This document shows positions 12,049 through 23,337 of a stretch of 64,000 nt of DNA, in pieces. Every line of letters starts with the position of its first letter. Position 1 is the stretch's first letter. Source of the DNA: Pristionchus mayeri (Eukaryota; Nematoda; Chromadorea; Rhabditida; Neodiplogasteridae). The stretch lies in the NCBI GenBank assembly GCA_036245805.1, contig BTRK01000005.1, positions 868,001 through 932,000 of the forward strand, in the 5' to 3' direction. The notes below the pieces were generated by a model, which saw only the letters and a program-made list of their open reading frames with translations, was not told the origin of the DNA and searched no databases. The position numbers were made by a program, and so were the translations under genes.

Positions 12049-13585
12049 ATGGCTTCGTTCCTCAAGCACTTCGTGAGGAAGGTCACTGGCAAGGTTTGTT
12101 TTTATTTATTGTCAATGCAAACGGAAGTGTTAGCATGACAGACGGCTGTAATGTGTTTTCCAAACTGAAACCAGAAAGTATGGAGTGTTTTCACTTCGTA
12201 GAACATACTTAGTAATCAATAAAACAGGATAAAAGTGGTTAAAGACGAGTAAAAATATCGGCATTCCCAATTCCTTGCAGTCCACTCACACGCGCGTCTC
12301 TCACATCGAGGGAGCCGAGCGAGTGTGCGTCGACTCGAGTGTGCTGTGCTGCCCCGTCTGCTATGAGGTGCGGTTTATTGGCGTATATTTTTAAAAATCT
12401 TAATAAATATGTTTCACGGTTCCCCTTCAGGTGTACTCCTCGGTGCCCTTTCTCCTCAGCTGTGGTCACACCTTCTGCAGTCAGTGCATTCGAACGATGC
12501 AAACGAATAAGATGGTCGGAGAAGCTGGGGACATGGTGAGTTGTTATTGTTGTTGTTGTTATGAGGACACGGTTAATCGTATTGATGTATGGATGGACAA
12601 TTCGAAAACCGCCGACACTGCATTGTTGTTATCGATTGATTGATTTTTTTGCAGACAATCGATTGCCCAATGTGTCGTGTGTCCATCTCCTCCAATGCCG
12701 TCTTCAAGAACTACATCGTCGATGACCTACTCAGGTCGGTTTGTCGATTGGATATCATAATCTCCTTGTGTGTTGTGGAGAACATACGTTTGCTTGCTTC
12801 CAGAGTAGAAGATCGTTGTTGCAGCCAGTTTTTATGTTTCAATTTATTTTTTAAATTTTTTTATTTAGATCGGTGGAGGATATCGGCGAGCGCGAGTCGA
12901 AGAGGAGTGCAGCTGCTACGGCGGAGATTATCGCGACGCTCCGATTGGCGGTACGGTAGATTATCGATTAGTGGAAGTTGATTTGCAATTGGATTCAGGA
13001 ACGATGGTGTTGGGATCGCTCATGACAGAGTCGTGAGTCTGCCTTGTGAATCTCACTAATGAATGACTCGCATACTCAAGCACACTGATCACTGATCACG
13101 GGCGCTTGATCATTCAGTCCACCCTTTTCCTTATCTCTTCCAGAGATCAGAAGTTACGAATGTCTGAGAGACAATTTGTATGATCTAGTGCGACAAATGC
13201 ACGGAATGGATAGAGTCAGAGATCATATTTGCCTGTTCTTCCAGAAGGATCGATCGGAGAAGAAAGTGACGGCTCTCGAGTTGAGGATCGCGAATCTGGA
13301 CAAGGACCTGCATTCAACGAAGAAACAACTGAGGTGAGGGAGCTGTTCTCCAGGCACTAAGACCGGATGATAACTATGACGTAATGCCGTCTTTGGTATA
13401 TGAAAGTCGGCATCTCGTCATAGTTCTCATACGACCTAGTGTCTGCTCTCCGATCCCTCGTCGGCCAGTGGAGAGACTTAATGCAAGACAATGAAATTGG
13501 TTGCAGAATGATGACTCTCGTGGTCTTCGCTCCAGTGATGGGCTATCTCGCGCTCAAGGCATTTCGCAGTCTCTTCTCGTCGTAG
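12049..13585 (+). CDS. RING-finger protein with C-terminal membrane anchor, copy 1 (188 aa)
   Basis: Exons: 12049-12093, 12281-12367, 12431-12535, 12655-12734, 12869-12950, 13245-13333, 13507-13585; phases join to 567 nt. A C3HC4 RING spans about residues 39-95: CPVC, then CGHTFCSQC, then CPMC. Such proteins are usually E3 ubiquitin ligases that recruit an E2. Exon 6 encodes a Lys/Glu/Leu-rich coiled-coil-like helix. The last exon encodes a hydrophobic stretch (VVFAPVMGYLALKAF), so the protein is probably tail-anchored to a membrane. The ATG directly follows a TTGTCAG acceptor, suggesting spliced-leader trans-splicing. A paralog with the same exon structure follows at 15,093. The substrate is unknown. 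Confidence 0.85.
13353..13443. mobile_element. MITE of the GGCACTAGG family in RING-1 intron 6
   Basis: A 91-bp imperfect palindrome: GGCACTAAGACCGGATGA...TCATACGACCTAGTGTC, with a CTTTGGTATATGAAAG centre. Related copies lie at 14,962-15,050, 18,058-18,140 and 23,133-23,219. Confidence 0.75.
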
Positions 13586-13981
13586 GAACAGGTACGGTAT
13601 AAGGGTGGATGCAGATTTATACATTTTGATATTGTGTAGAGGTAAGACACTATCGAGAGATTAGTGTACGTTGTGAATTTGGACGCTTTCTGAATGGGGA
13701 AAGGGCCAGATGGTTTATAATAGGAAATTGAAAACATTCACCTCGTGGGATCGTGGTTCCAAGACAGGGTCATATTACTGACGCGACTCATCATTTTGTT
13801 CGTCGACCTATCGGAATGTAAAAATACAAATCCTATTCCAAAATGGAATTCTGTATATATTAATAATATATTAATATATATTAATAATTAAATATATTAA
13901 TATATATTATATTAATATATTATATTATATTAATATATATTAATAATTAATGCATTGATATTACTTTATAATTCAGGAATT
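13586..13981. repeat. Intergenic with AT-rich microsatellite (13,853-13,970)
   Basis: About 120 bp consists of TATTAATA/ATATTA repeats. The rest holds no exon that I can recognise. Confidence 0.7.
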
Positions 13982-14182
13982 CGTACCCTGAGAAGGCTAG
14001 ATGGCGCTCCTCACGATGGCAGTCTCCTTCCGAGAGCAACTGCTGCAGGCGAGGGCCGCCAGAATTAGAAAGCAGTGTATGATTTATTTGCTTTCTCATT
14101 AGACAACTCGTGCGCTATTACTTTAACTTCAGACCCAGAGAGCATGCGGCAACAACAGGCGTTCATGCAGCGACCGAAGTAG
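13982..14182 (+). pseudogene. Truncated relic of NOL7-like gene exons 5-6
   Basis: 13,982-14,076 is homologous to exon 5 of the gene at 6,287-11,605 (shared AGTCTCCTTCCG and CTGCTGCAGGCGAG blocks). 14,133-14,182 is homologous to exon 6, including the terminal TAG. A net 2-nt loss near the start of the first block shifts the frame, and exons 1-4 are missing. It marks the left edge of the duplicated block that carries the second RING gene. Confidence 0.8.
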
Positions 14183-15092
14183 ATCAAGACGTCGATTATC
14201 GATTTATTTTCCGAAGTTAATTCTCGTTTTGTCTCTCACAGTTTACCAGAAGTTCATCGTTTACTTCACTGTCTTGTTATGTCCTCGTTCGGTGTTGATT
14301 GTATTGCACAAATCTAGTCTGGAGATGATAAATTCATTGAGAGATGAAATTATCGGAGCACTGTGATATCAGTTCACATCTGTGTAAATACCTCATCTGC
14401 ATAAGTCTATCGCGTGATTTGCTCGGTGATATCGTAATCTGCTTTTGATGTATCTCCCGTTCCAGTGAGGATGGAACAAGTTTTCCCGAGATGTATGTCT
14501 TTCCTGATCTCTATCGCCTAGGCTGTGTTCACTCCTTCTCCTCTTACAGCTCCGATCTCTCAAATGAGAGGTCACATGCTTCCCCCTTTCTCAATTCCTT
14601 TCCTGGTATCAGTGCAGACATTGGCGATAGCGTGGCGATGTGGCCCCTCACCCGCACTCGAATGATTGGTATGAGTTGTCAGCTTGGGGAAAACGCGCGA
14701 ATCGAAGCATAGTCTATAAAAAGAGCGAGTTTTCGTCAATCATGCTCCACTTCAGAGATGATATCTCCTTTGTTATTCCCTCAAGTTCGCATTTTCAGCT
14801 GTACTCTTCTTCCCCCTTCGCGCTTATCTCTCCATTCGCTCCCTCCGCCGTATAATTGTACGCCGTGTTGTCCGGATGGTAAACTCCGCCTACTGACATT
14901 TGATGGGGTTTAGATTTGATTTCCTTGTCGTTTTTGTGCGTCTCGGATGATTTATTTTTATGGCGCTATGTCGGATGAGAAACATGACGTCATGCCGCCT
15001 TTGACATATCAAAGCGGCATGATGCCATAGTTCTCATCCGACCTAGTGCCCTTTTCAGTGTATTTGCCCTTGTGATATTTTCAAAATTCCAG
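14183..15092. other. Intergenic between relic and second RING gene
   Basis: Its first about 220 bp is 3' flank homologous to 11,610-11,820. No coding exon was recognised in the remainder. A MITE lies at 14,962-15,050 and a TTCCAG acceptor abuts the ATG at 15,093. Confidence 0.45.
14962..15050. mobile_element. MITE of the GGCACTAGG family
   Basis: An 89-bp palindrome: GGCGCTATGTCGGATGAGAA on the left and the complement of GGCACTAGGTCGGATGAGAA on the right, centred on CTTTGACATATCAAAG. No clear target duplication. Confidence 0.8.
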
Positions 15093-18047
15093 ATGACGAC
15101 GTTCCTCAAGCGCTTCGTCAGCAAGGTCACCGGCCAGGTTTGTGTGCTAATTTTATTTGGTTTTCGAGTGCCAGATCAGGACATATTGTCCGTGACCATT
15201 CATGTAAAATTTACAGTAGTGCTGAAAGAAGTATCTCACCTGGGAGATTACGAGATTTGTAGTTGATGATCCTCTTTATCAATGAAATGGAAGACCAGCA
15301 ATTCGTTTATGATTTTAATTTGCTGGAATTTGACTCAGTTCATCCATTGCAGCCCACTCACACGCGCGTTTCTCACATCGAGGGAGCAGAGCGAGTGTGC
15401 GTCGACTCAAGTGTGCTGTGCTGCCCCGTCTGCTATGAGGTAACATAATTAAACAGAAAAAAACGATATAAATAACGTTAGTTTCTTTAACGAAAAGTGT
15501 TTTAATATGACCGAAAAGGAGATTATCATCAGACTGAGCAATGACTCAGCACTGCTGAGTCATTGTTATGTGGTACAGGCGAACTAGTGAAATCTCATTG
15601 AAGTAGGATAAACGCTCTCGCTGGATAAACGTTCATACTTTACCCATCCCAGGTGTACTCATCCGTGCCCTCTCTCCTCGGATGCGGGCACACCTTCTGT
15701 GGTCGATGCATCCGCACGATGCAAGTGAACAGGATGGTCGAGGAGCCGAAGGATTCGGTTGGTTGTTATTGTTATTGTTATTGTTGTTTTTTAATTAATC
15801 AAAAATGGTAACTCTCCTCGTTCCACATTATCGATTGTTGATCATGCGGGCAAGAAAGTGCGCTAAATAGCGAAAGCTCCTTCGCGCTAGGGGCATGAAT
15901 TGATTCGTTCCAACGCGCTGTGACATTAGAATTGTAGAAATTCTAGTTGATTAAATACAAATGCCATGCCGCTGAATTGGCATTCATGTTATACAAGCGT
16001 CAGAGATGTGAATCAGCACGCAATCATGGCGGAAGATTAGAAATTTCATGTGCTGAGGGAGTGATTGACTCGGGTCGTGCGAGTTTTCACCCGGCATGAT
16101 GATTCGAGCTTCATAAAATATTAGATGTGCACGGATGTCCTTGAGTACAACTAGGTTTTAAATAATACCAATTGTGAAATATATTTGCATAGTGAGAGGT
16201 TGTTTTCATAGAGTAGGTGTTAGCCGACAGTAAATATTTCCTTTACCGTACATGGCGAGTATATACATATTCATTTTTTCCAAGTGACGTCTTCCTCGCT
16301 TATATTTTTATTTTTTTGTCCTTAATATTTTATCTCCCTCACTCAACGCGAACTTGATAAACCCTCTAAGGATCAAGACGATAAGAAACCATGTGATTTC
16401 TTCTGATCGAGGGAGAGGGTTTGATCTGAAATGGGACTAGTGTGAAGGGATTGTGACATGGAATGAAGACGATGGACTCCGTCAGCACACGCAAGAACTG
16501 GCACAATGAGATTTGATGTGTTTTGTGACCATGGCCGGATCAAGATCATAAATGAAGAGTTCAGAAAAAGCCGGACTGAAACAGCAGCTTGTTAAGCAGC
16601 AGATATATTGACTTTGTAATTTTGCGAGCTCGAGTGGACTCGGGTGTGTAGAGTTTGGACCTGGGAGAGGTCGGAAGTCCGCTACACGATTCTTATCTGA
16701 ATATTCCGTAGTTTATTGCCTCCGGGGAAGTCTAGCAAGTATACTCGAATTTATGGGGGGATTTCATGCCTACGCAGTGGTGTGCGTATGAAAATGGAGA
16801 TTTCAAAAAAATTACAAAGCTATCTTGAATGTGATCATGAATATGATTTTAACAGGTAATCGACTGCCCGCTCTGTCGTGTGTCCATCTCCTCCGACGCC
16901 GTCTTCAAGAACTACATCATCGATGATCTACTCAGGTTGGTTTATCGATTTTTTCCCAATTTTATCATGTGGTGATTATTATTTGCCATTGGATGACTGC
17001 AAGCAAGCAATATTTTTTTAACAATTGTATTGTAGATCCGTCGAGGATATCGGCGAGCGCGAGTCGAAGAGGAGTGCAGCTGCTACGGCGGAGGTTATCG
17101 CGACGCTCCGATTAGCGGTACGGTAGATTATCGATAAAAACTCGGGAATAAAAATTTATACGGTAGTTGTGGGATATTGAATAATACCACAAGCTACAAC
17201 GAGAAATGTGATCATTTTGGGCAGATGAGTGCGTGGATTCTATCGGTTAATGAATTCGTGGCCGTATCGGATAGTGTCAGTCTCAGTGATCACTGATCAC
17301 TGCGGCTTGATGATTCGATTCGCCCATGCTTGTGGCTGTTATCGAATCGAAAAGCACCTAGGGGAAGAATGTGCCAGTGATCACCCGGGGAGGGGTCTGA
17401 AAATCAAGGAGAGAAATGCAGTTTAAATTATATTTTGTGCACAAAGTTGACCAAATTCTTGGTTGGATTCCCCTGCCGGGTTGCGATATTTTTAGAAGTG
17501 AACGTTCATGTACTTGAAAAAAGTTAAGCAGTTAAAGAGAAAAGTAGGGAAATTAAGGTAGTCCGATCATCATCTCTCCCTTTGCAGAAGGATCGATCGG
17601 AGAAGAAAGTCGCCCATCTCGAGCTGAGGAATACGACTCTGGACAAGGAACTACAGGCAACAAAGAAACAACTGAGGTGAGGGAGGCTGTCGTCGATCAA
17701 TAATGCGATAGAATAACACGGCACTTTTTCGGTTAAAGTTACCGGACGAGGTTTCGTACTCGTCCGGTAACTTTAATGGACACCCCCCCCCCCTTCACCC
17801 TTCATCTCATGTAGCCCACACATTTCTGAGTATTCCTCCCTGACTTTCGGCCGCTCAACCCCTCGATGATGGGAAGGCATAGGAAATGAGAGATGGGAGG
17901 GGAGAGTTGGTCATTGACCGAAGAAGTGCCGGTGTGAAGGGGGTGACACGTACTTCTTGCAGGTTGATGAATCTCATCATCTTCTCCGCAGTAATGGGCT
18001 ATCTGGCGCTCGAGTTGATCGTCGCCCTCGTCCGTTTCTTCTCGTAG
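15093..18047 (+). CDS. RING-finger protein with C-terminal membrane anchor, copy 2 (190 aa)
   Basis: Exons: 15093-15137, 15353-15439, 15653-15757, 16856-16935, 17036-17117, 17588-17676, 17963-18047; phases join to 573 nt. Exon sizes match copy 1 except the last. RING cysteines and histidine are all kept (CPVC, CGHTFCGRC, CPLC). The coiled-coil-like exon 6 is conserved in pattern. The C-terminus is hydrophobic (LIIFSAVMGYLALELIVALV), longer than in copy 1. Exons 2 and 5 are nearly identical to copy 1 while introns do not align, so coding sequence is under constraint. Donors of introns 3 and 4 are GTTGGT. Intron 3 is 1.1 kb with no recognised content. The ATG again directly follows an acceptor (TTCCAG). 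Probable membrane E3 ligase; substrate unknown. Confidence 0.85.
17720..17930. mobile_element. MITE (GGCACTTNTTCGGTTAA termini) in RING-2 intron 6
   Basis: Left GGCACTTTTTCGGTTAA and right TTGACCGAAGAAGTGCC are inverted. Inside the left part is a second hairpin, AAGTTACCGGACGAG with its complement around GTTTCGTA (17,735-17,775), followed by a poly-C run. The interior (TATTCCTCCCTGA, CGGCCGCTCAACCCCTC) matches the MITE at 23.34-23.49 kb. Confidence 0.7.
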
Positions 18048-18057
18048 AGACTCGACC

Positions 18058-18140
18058 GGCACTAGGAGATGAGAACAATGCCGTCACCTTTGATATATCA
18101 AAGGCTGCATGACGTCATAGTTCTCATCCGACCTAGTGCC
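18058..18140. mobile_element. MITE of the GGCACTAGG family after RING-2
   Basis: An 83-bp palindrome starting 11 bp after the RING-2 stop, with a CCTTTGATATATCAAAGG centre. It must lie in the 3' UTR or immediate 3' flank of the gene. Confidence 0.8.
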
Positions 18141-19014
18141 AAATCGAACCTATCGCTTCAATACTCGTCTGTTTTAACCACTCCCACCGCCTTTCGATCG
18201 TGTCAGAAGCACGAACGTGTATGACCCATGTATGTTTTGTAGATAGTTGTACAGTATCCCTCACGTCAATTGTGTCCTACCGTGTATTTCCAGTGCTGAC
18301 TTGTATTTTGCATCGTACGCTATTGCCTCCTACATCGATTCGTATCATAGGTTTCTTTTGTCACTTACTAGCCCCGGATGAATTTCAATTGAAGCAACCC
18401 TATTTCCACTTGATTAGGGTATCTGTGTATCATAATGATAAACGAGCGTGTTCGATGTGCGAGTGCGAATGGCAACTGGTTGATGATTCCGAAGTACTTG
18501 TGAAGTCTCATGTCTTGTGTCTAGTAGGATTTTTGCTATACATGGCCTATTCTAGACCTCGTTGCTCCCTCTTCTGATTGTGAGATTTGGAGAGGAGGGT
18601 GTGTAAAGAAGCCTCGTGTAGACTTCGTATCACCAAGCGGGCCTCTGTCAAGCACGTCACGTTGTATAAGCTTGTTCTATCAACCCTGTTCATCCTTGGC
18701 GCAGCATTATCGAACTGTTCCTGGCTGATTCGCACTGGTTCTGTAATTTGTATCTAGCCCGATCAGTGGTCGTTCTTTGTAATCTGCGCACGTGAGAGAG
18801 GCAGACACTCTCCTCTTCCTCCATACTCTCTCGCTTCCGCCCTCTCCCTCTCCTGACTCCCTCTGCAGCAAACCAAGCCTGCGCACTGATGCGTGACTCT
18901 CTATTGTTGTTTCATCGCCATTTTTGAAATTCGCCCCGTTGTGTTTGCACGCTACCGAACATAATGAGTTGACGCCTGGACCTTCCGTGAAGTATCCGAT
19001 CGTAGTCATTTTTC
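18141..19014. other. Unassigned region up to the tandem-duplication edge
   Basis: No exon recognised. It includes the first copy of a local direct repeat (about 18,862-19,027), whose diverged second copy is at about 19,294-19,456. Confidence 0.5.
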
Positions 19015-19456
19015 GAGTAACTGTAGTCTGATCACTAGACAAACGGAGCACTCCCTTCATAATCCATTCCCTCTCTCTCTCTCTCTCTCTCTCTCTCGCT
19101 TCCGGTCCCCTCCCCTGCCTGTCTGGGTCACTGATCTACCTCCTGCCTCCGTCTCGCCACTCGTCCCGATCGATCTCTCGCTTACTCGACGTGGCTCTTC
19201 TGTCTCTCGTTTACATTTTCCCGCGCAATCCTAAACTATCATTAGTAATCAGTCGTTTAGTGGCGCAGCAGCTGCATTTGTCGATTGATACTGCAGCTGC
19301 AGCAAACCAAGCCTGCGCACTGATGCGTATCCCTCGATTGTTAGATCGCCGGTTTCGAAATTCGCCCCGTAGTGTTTGCACGCTACCGAACATAATGAGT
19401 TGACGCCTGGACCTTCCGTAAAGTATCAGATCGTAGTCACTTTTCGAGTAATAGTC
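18862..19456. repeat. Local direct repeat of about 165 bp (two diverged copies)
   Basis: About 18,862-19,027 and 19,294-19,456 share long blocks such as CAAACCAAGCCTGCGCACTG and GAGTTGACGCCTGGACCTTC with scattered differences. The left copy straddles the left edge (19,015) of the 23-kb tandem duplication. Confidence 0.8.
19068..19098. repeat. CT microsatellite
   Basis: (CT)n run; repeated in unit 2 at 42,048-42,078. Confidence 0.9.
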
Positions 19457-21467
19457 TGCCTTTCCTTCTAGAAGAAGCTTCTGCATTCTCCCGCTCGCTC
19501 TGACCGGTCGACCAGAGAGTGAGTCCATTGCTTCACTTGCCACTCCTCCCGATGCCTCTATCGGTCATTTCGCACTTTTCCTCTGCTCTCATCCCTTCTC
19601 CCCCTTCTTCTCCTGTCACGAATTCCCTCCAAATCGATTATGTTTCGTGCTCTATTGATTGGGCCGCCTGTTCACCGGCTCTTGCTTGCCCAAACTGCCC
19701 CCCAGTCCCACAATTTCGCGAACAAATTTGACTTCGATTTCCCGGTACCATTACTGATTCACCCACGATACTGATTCGTTGCAGGCAGCAGATACATGAG
19801 GGCGACGCCATTGGGATGACGTCATCGCGGCCGTTCTCCGATGGCTGCCGTCTATCCATAAGCTAAGTTATTGTTTCCATTCCTTCGGGGGGAGAGAGAG
19901 GGCGTGAGTGTGCACCCTCCCCCACCCGGACACCCAAAGTAATGATGAATCGAAAAGCAATGGTTACTTTTTTGACTGGCACCTACTTAGGGCTGATTGT
20001 TGGGGCACCGGCAAATGTCTCGATGTTTCCTCTCGGGGAAGCAATAGAGATCGTGCCCCAACATCGGCGAGAAAGAAGAGAAAGAACCACGATAGAGTAG
20101 CGGGTGTCGGGGCCACTGTGCCGAGTGCCCGATGCCCTGAACCAGGAATCCCCTGGTTTGTAACCCCACGACTGGTTGAAATGGGTTAGCCTCACCCAGC
20201 TCGCATTCGACGTTCCCCATTCTACGTAGATTGGATACTTTCATGTGAGTCCATCCCAATTCGCATTCGACGTTCCCCAATCTACGTAGATGGGTTACTT
20301 TCATGTGAGTACCAGTCGGTTGCCCGTCTCATCGTGTGTGGTCCCCATGCCCCAGTGAGAGAAGGTCGCCCCGTTCCTTGCCCCGTACCGTGCAGTAATC
20401 ACCCATTGACGCTGTGCTGATTCGGTCGCGCGCTGACCTTGGTTGTGTCTTGGCTAGCCTGGGGCCGGCTGTCCCCAGCTAGTATGGAAGCCTCTAGGGC
20501 TAACGTTCTCGATGACGTTGCGTACGTGTCGGCAAACAGAAGTTGCGCCGTATTCCACGGAATTATCCCGTAGCGACCGAAGATGCGCGCGTCCCTGTGT
20601 GCATTGCTGGTCTGTGGGAGGAGATCGGGAAAGGGAGGAGGAACGGGGAAGGAACCAGAGAGAAGAGATAGATAGGCGCATCCAGACTGGTGGATAGAGG
20701 ACAGAGTCTCACTCGAGCGTGCACCGAGTACCGGCGGATGCTAGAAAGTGCCGATGGGAAGGAGGAATTGGGGAGGGAGAGCAAGAGGTAGAGAGGGGAG
20801 GGACGGGGATGAATCTTCTCTGGAGGGGATGAAAACGTTTTGAGTACATTAATTCTTGCCCTGAATCAGGGTAGCAACGAGGCCAGCATGAGACGAGGAA
20901 GGGAGAGGGACGAGCGACGACCGACCACTCTAAAGGAAGCGACGGACAGAGTGAGCTGTAAGAATGTAGGATTGAGTCTCGAAGGGATGATGACGTCATC
21001 GATCGATTGCAGATGACGATCGATCGATTGCTCGATCCGAGAGCGTCGCCCTCCCTCCGCTCCCTCCCCTCTCCATCGTCAATCGATGCGCGTAGGAGTA
21101 CGATAGCTCGCAGGTACGATGACTACCCCAACCGATCGACTACTGATTTGAGTTCAGTTTGAAGGTCTGCCTCGACTGCTGACCTCCTCTCGCTCCTCTC
21201 CTCCTCCTCCTCGCGACCACTGCAATAGAGGGAGACTGGAGTGCGGCAGTGCTGAGAAGCGGTCAGTTTGAATCACAAATGGCAGGCTGTACGCTTCTGC
21301 TAGTTCAACAAATGTGCACACTGAGCGCCATCTTCGCACGTATTTGTATGGCACTTATTGAGTAAGTCTTCCGTCACGCGGCTGTTCCGCCCTTTTCGAT
21401 TGCTTGCGGTTTCCACAAGAAGCAAACGCCACAATTTGTAATAGAGTTTGCTATTAATATATTTCAG
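19099..21467. other. Unassigned GC-rich region
   Basis: No exon chain with consistent phases was found. It contains the second copy of the 165-bp local repeat and a two-unit 60-bp tandem repeat (20,191-20,310). The next recognisable sequence is a coding relic from 21,468. Confidence 0.45.
20191..20310. repeat. Two-unit 60-bp tandem repeat
   Basis: Units 20,191-20,250 and 20,251-20,310 share TCGCATTCGACGTTCCCCA and TTTCATGTGAGT. Same at 43,171-43,290 in unit 2. Confidence 0.85.
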
Positions 21468-21566
21468 GCATAAGGCGAATCTGATCTCCACCGGGTTCAC
21501 GCCGCGAGCCACAAGTGAACGGACGAGCTCACGCCCTACTTGTGGAATCTCGTCTACGATTACAAG
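21468..21566 (+). pseudogene. Exon-like coding relic, unidentified
   Basis: Bounded by a TTTCAG acceptor and a GTGTGA donor. One frame reads DELTPYLWNLVYDYK at its 3' half but has stops in the 5' half; a different frame is open throughout. This looks like a decayed exon. I do not recognise the family. Same in unit 2 at 44,448-44,546. Confidence 0.35.
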
Positions 21567-21743
21567 GTGTGAGCGAAGCGGAAATCTTCTGGGTTGGAGG
21601 GTGATCATCTTTAACGACCGGGCTTTGGCCGAAAAATGCTGCTTGAACACAACACAAAAGGGGCTTTGTTTCTCGGGAAGGCCGTGTGTAGGGAGTAACA
21701 AACGATTCCTATTCAGGGTCAATCTCATCACTTTTTTCTTCAG

Positions 21744-21912
21744 ATGGACCAGATTCAAGCTCTCATCGTTCCCGGCAAGCAGTTCGCCAAGGACTCGATC
21801 CGTCCCGTCAAGAGATGCACCAAGTCTGACTGAAAGGAGTACCTGAAGATTCGCGACTGCTATTGGATTCGCCATTATGGGATTCATCGGCTTCTTCGTC
21901 AAACTCATGTTT
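21744..21912 (+). pseudogene. sec61-gamma (SecE-type translocon subunit) pseudogene
   Basis: The ATG follows CTTTTTTCTTCAG. The first 29 codons match the Sec61-gamma N-terminus (MDQIQALIVPGKQFAKDSI, then VKRCTKSD). Codon 30 is TGA where the family has a residue before KEY. A few bases further (about 21,849-21,853) a small deletion shifts the frame. The next frame then encodes ATAIGFAIMGFIGFFVKL, the conserved membrane segment. The C-terminal exon was not found. In life the protein is the single-pass gamma subunit of the ER translocon. Both lesions are shared with unit 2, so decay preceded the duplication. Identity is confident. Confidence 0.9.
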
Positions 21913-21969
21913 GTGAGATTTGTCCCTTTAATTTTAATGCCAATGTACTGAACGAAAGATTTCTTTAAG

Positions 21970-23027
21970 ATATATCTTAAAGGAGCCTCGGAGGTTGACG
22001 GACGTCTTCTCCGATGACGTCGTCGACGTGCCCCCGACCGGCAGTAGTTGTACGAGTACTGCGAGGTCGTCGAGCTGACCATCTCATCTGTCGAGGGGGA
22101 GGGAGTCATCGGGAGTAGAGTGGTGGGCATTTTTATTACTTGTTTATTTGTATTCGAAAATGGAAAAACGCAAATTCTAAAGGCGATTTGGTGTTATGAT
22201 TAGGCCTGGAATAGATAACGCTTCTCAGTTTCTTTTGCAATGCAAGGGGCAATGATTTTCGAATCAGTTATTGAGAGTTGGCTTTCACAGGGGAGATTGG
22301 GGATGCAGCTTTTAGGAATAAGGAATAGAGCACTGATGCTTCGAGCTGGCCACCAGAGTTTATCAAAAGTGTGTTCTGGTGATATTGTATATCGCAAAAA
22401 CGTGCGTTAATTTTACTGGGTGAAATAGGGCTCCAGTAGTATGGAAATCCATCCAGGTGCTGTAGCTATGCTTCATCCTTTAGATTATGGCCAACAGCCA
22501 GCAGTAAAATATGTCCTTGATCAATGAAAGTTTACTTTTTCGTGTGTTGTTCGTCACGGCAGTTGTGATCACCCGGCTGCTCTGTGTTTCACGATTTGTT
22601 GTTCCATCTTTTTTAGGCAGTTTGCTTTCAAGGAGGGGGAATAATCCATCAGACTACTATTAAGTTGTTCTATTAATCGATAATCGAATGTTTTCAGATC
22701 GATTTTCTGATCACAACTTCCGCTGCTTACATTGCCTTCACTAGACGAGTAATGAGAGATGTGGAGGGGGGGATGCCGAAGAGATTTCCCGGAAAGATCG
22801 GAGTCAGTTTATCGTTTCTCTGGATTTTATATGTTTCAATTTTAGCAGTAAGGCAATATGCCAATTGATGTTATAATACTGGTTGTTTATAACACTTTGT
22901 TGCTATAGTCAATGGGAAAGACTGTGCACAGTGTGCAGTGCACAGAGTTCTATAATGCCGTGCAAATTCTTTGTCTGTACAGTTGGATCGACTACAGTAT
23001 CTCGTGATCTTCGAGATAGAAGAATGA
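21970..23027 (+). pseudogene. Partly decayed unidentified gene fragment
   Basis: Three exon-like pieces: about 21,970-22,121 (VELTISSVEGEGVIGSRV, with an upstream frame break), 22,698-22,802 (35 codons, IDFLITTSAAYIAFTRRVMR..., TTTTCAG acceptor and GTCAGT donor) and 22,983-23,027 (LDRLQYLVIFEIEE then TGA). The last two joins are phase-consistent. The first piece has an in-frame TAG just upstream. I do not recognise the family. It could be the 3' end of a gene whose 5' end was lost or replaced by the sec61-gamma relic. Same in unit 2 at 44,950-46,007. Confidence 0.4.
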
Positions 23028-23132
23028 TTCGGATCTGGATTATTCTCGCATCATCGCTAATCAACGGAAGGAAATGCCGTGTCATGGTGGATTCGTCTGA
23101 CTTCAACCTTGCACTAGTGGTGGGTGAGCGGA

Positions 23133-23219
23133 AGCACTAGTGCGGATGAGAGGCGTGGCGTCATACCGCCTTTGATATATCAAAGGCATGACATCATACT
23201 TCTCACCCGACCTAGTGCC
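23133..23219. mobile_element. MITE of the GGCACTAGG family
   Basis: An 87-bp palindrome with CCTTTGATATATCAAAGG centre; unit 2 copy at 46,113-46,199. The following 23,230-23,310 holds a short open stretch (MNIAMKIKRAILEHLKAKY..., TAG) that looks coding-like but is isolated. Confidence 0.75.
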
Positions 23220-23337
23220 TGAGAGTAACATGAACATTGCAATGAAAATTAAGCGTGCGATTCTTGAGCATCTCAAGGCCAAGTATTTCCGGATTGTCGA
23301 GGAGAGATAGGGTGAGTAGTCTTCGCGCTTCTTTCAT

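Noticed and set aside
20191..20310. CRISPR-like repeat
   Set aside because: Only two adjacent 60-bp units with no spacers, in a eukaryotic genome.
21300..22130. 276-codon minus-strand open frame (and its copy at 44,280-45,110)
   Set aside because: It runs antisense through the sec61-gamma relic and other plus-strand exon relics, has no recognisable domain and no exon-like composition of its own.
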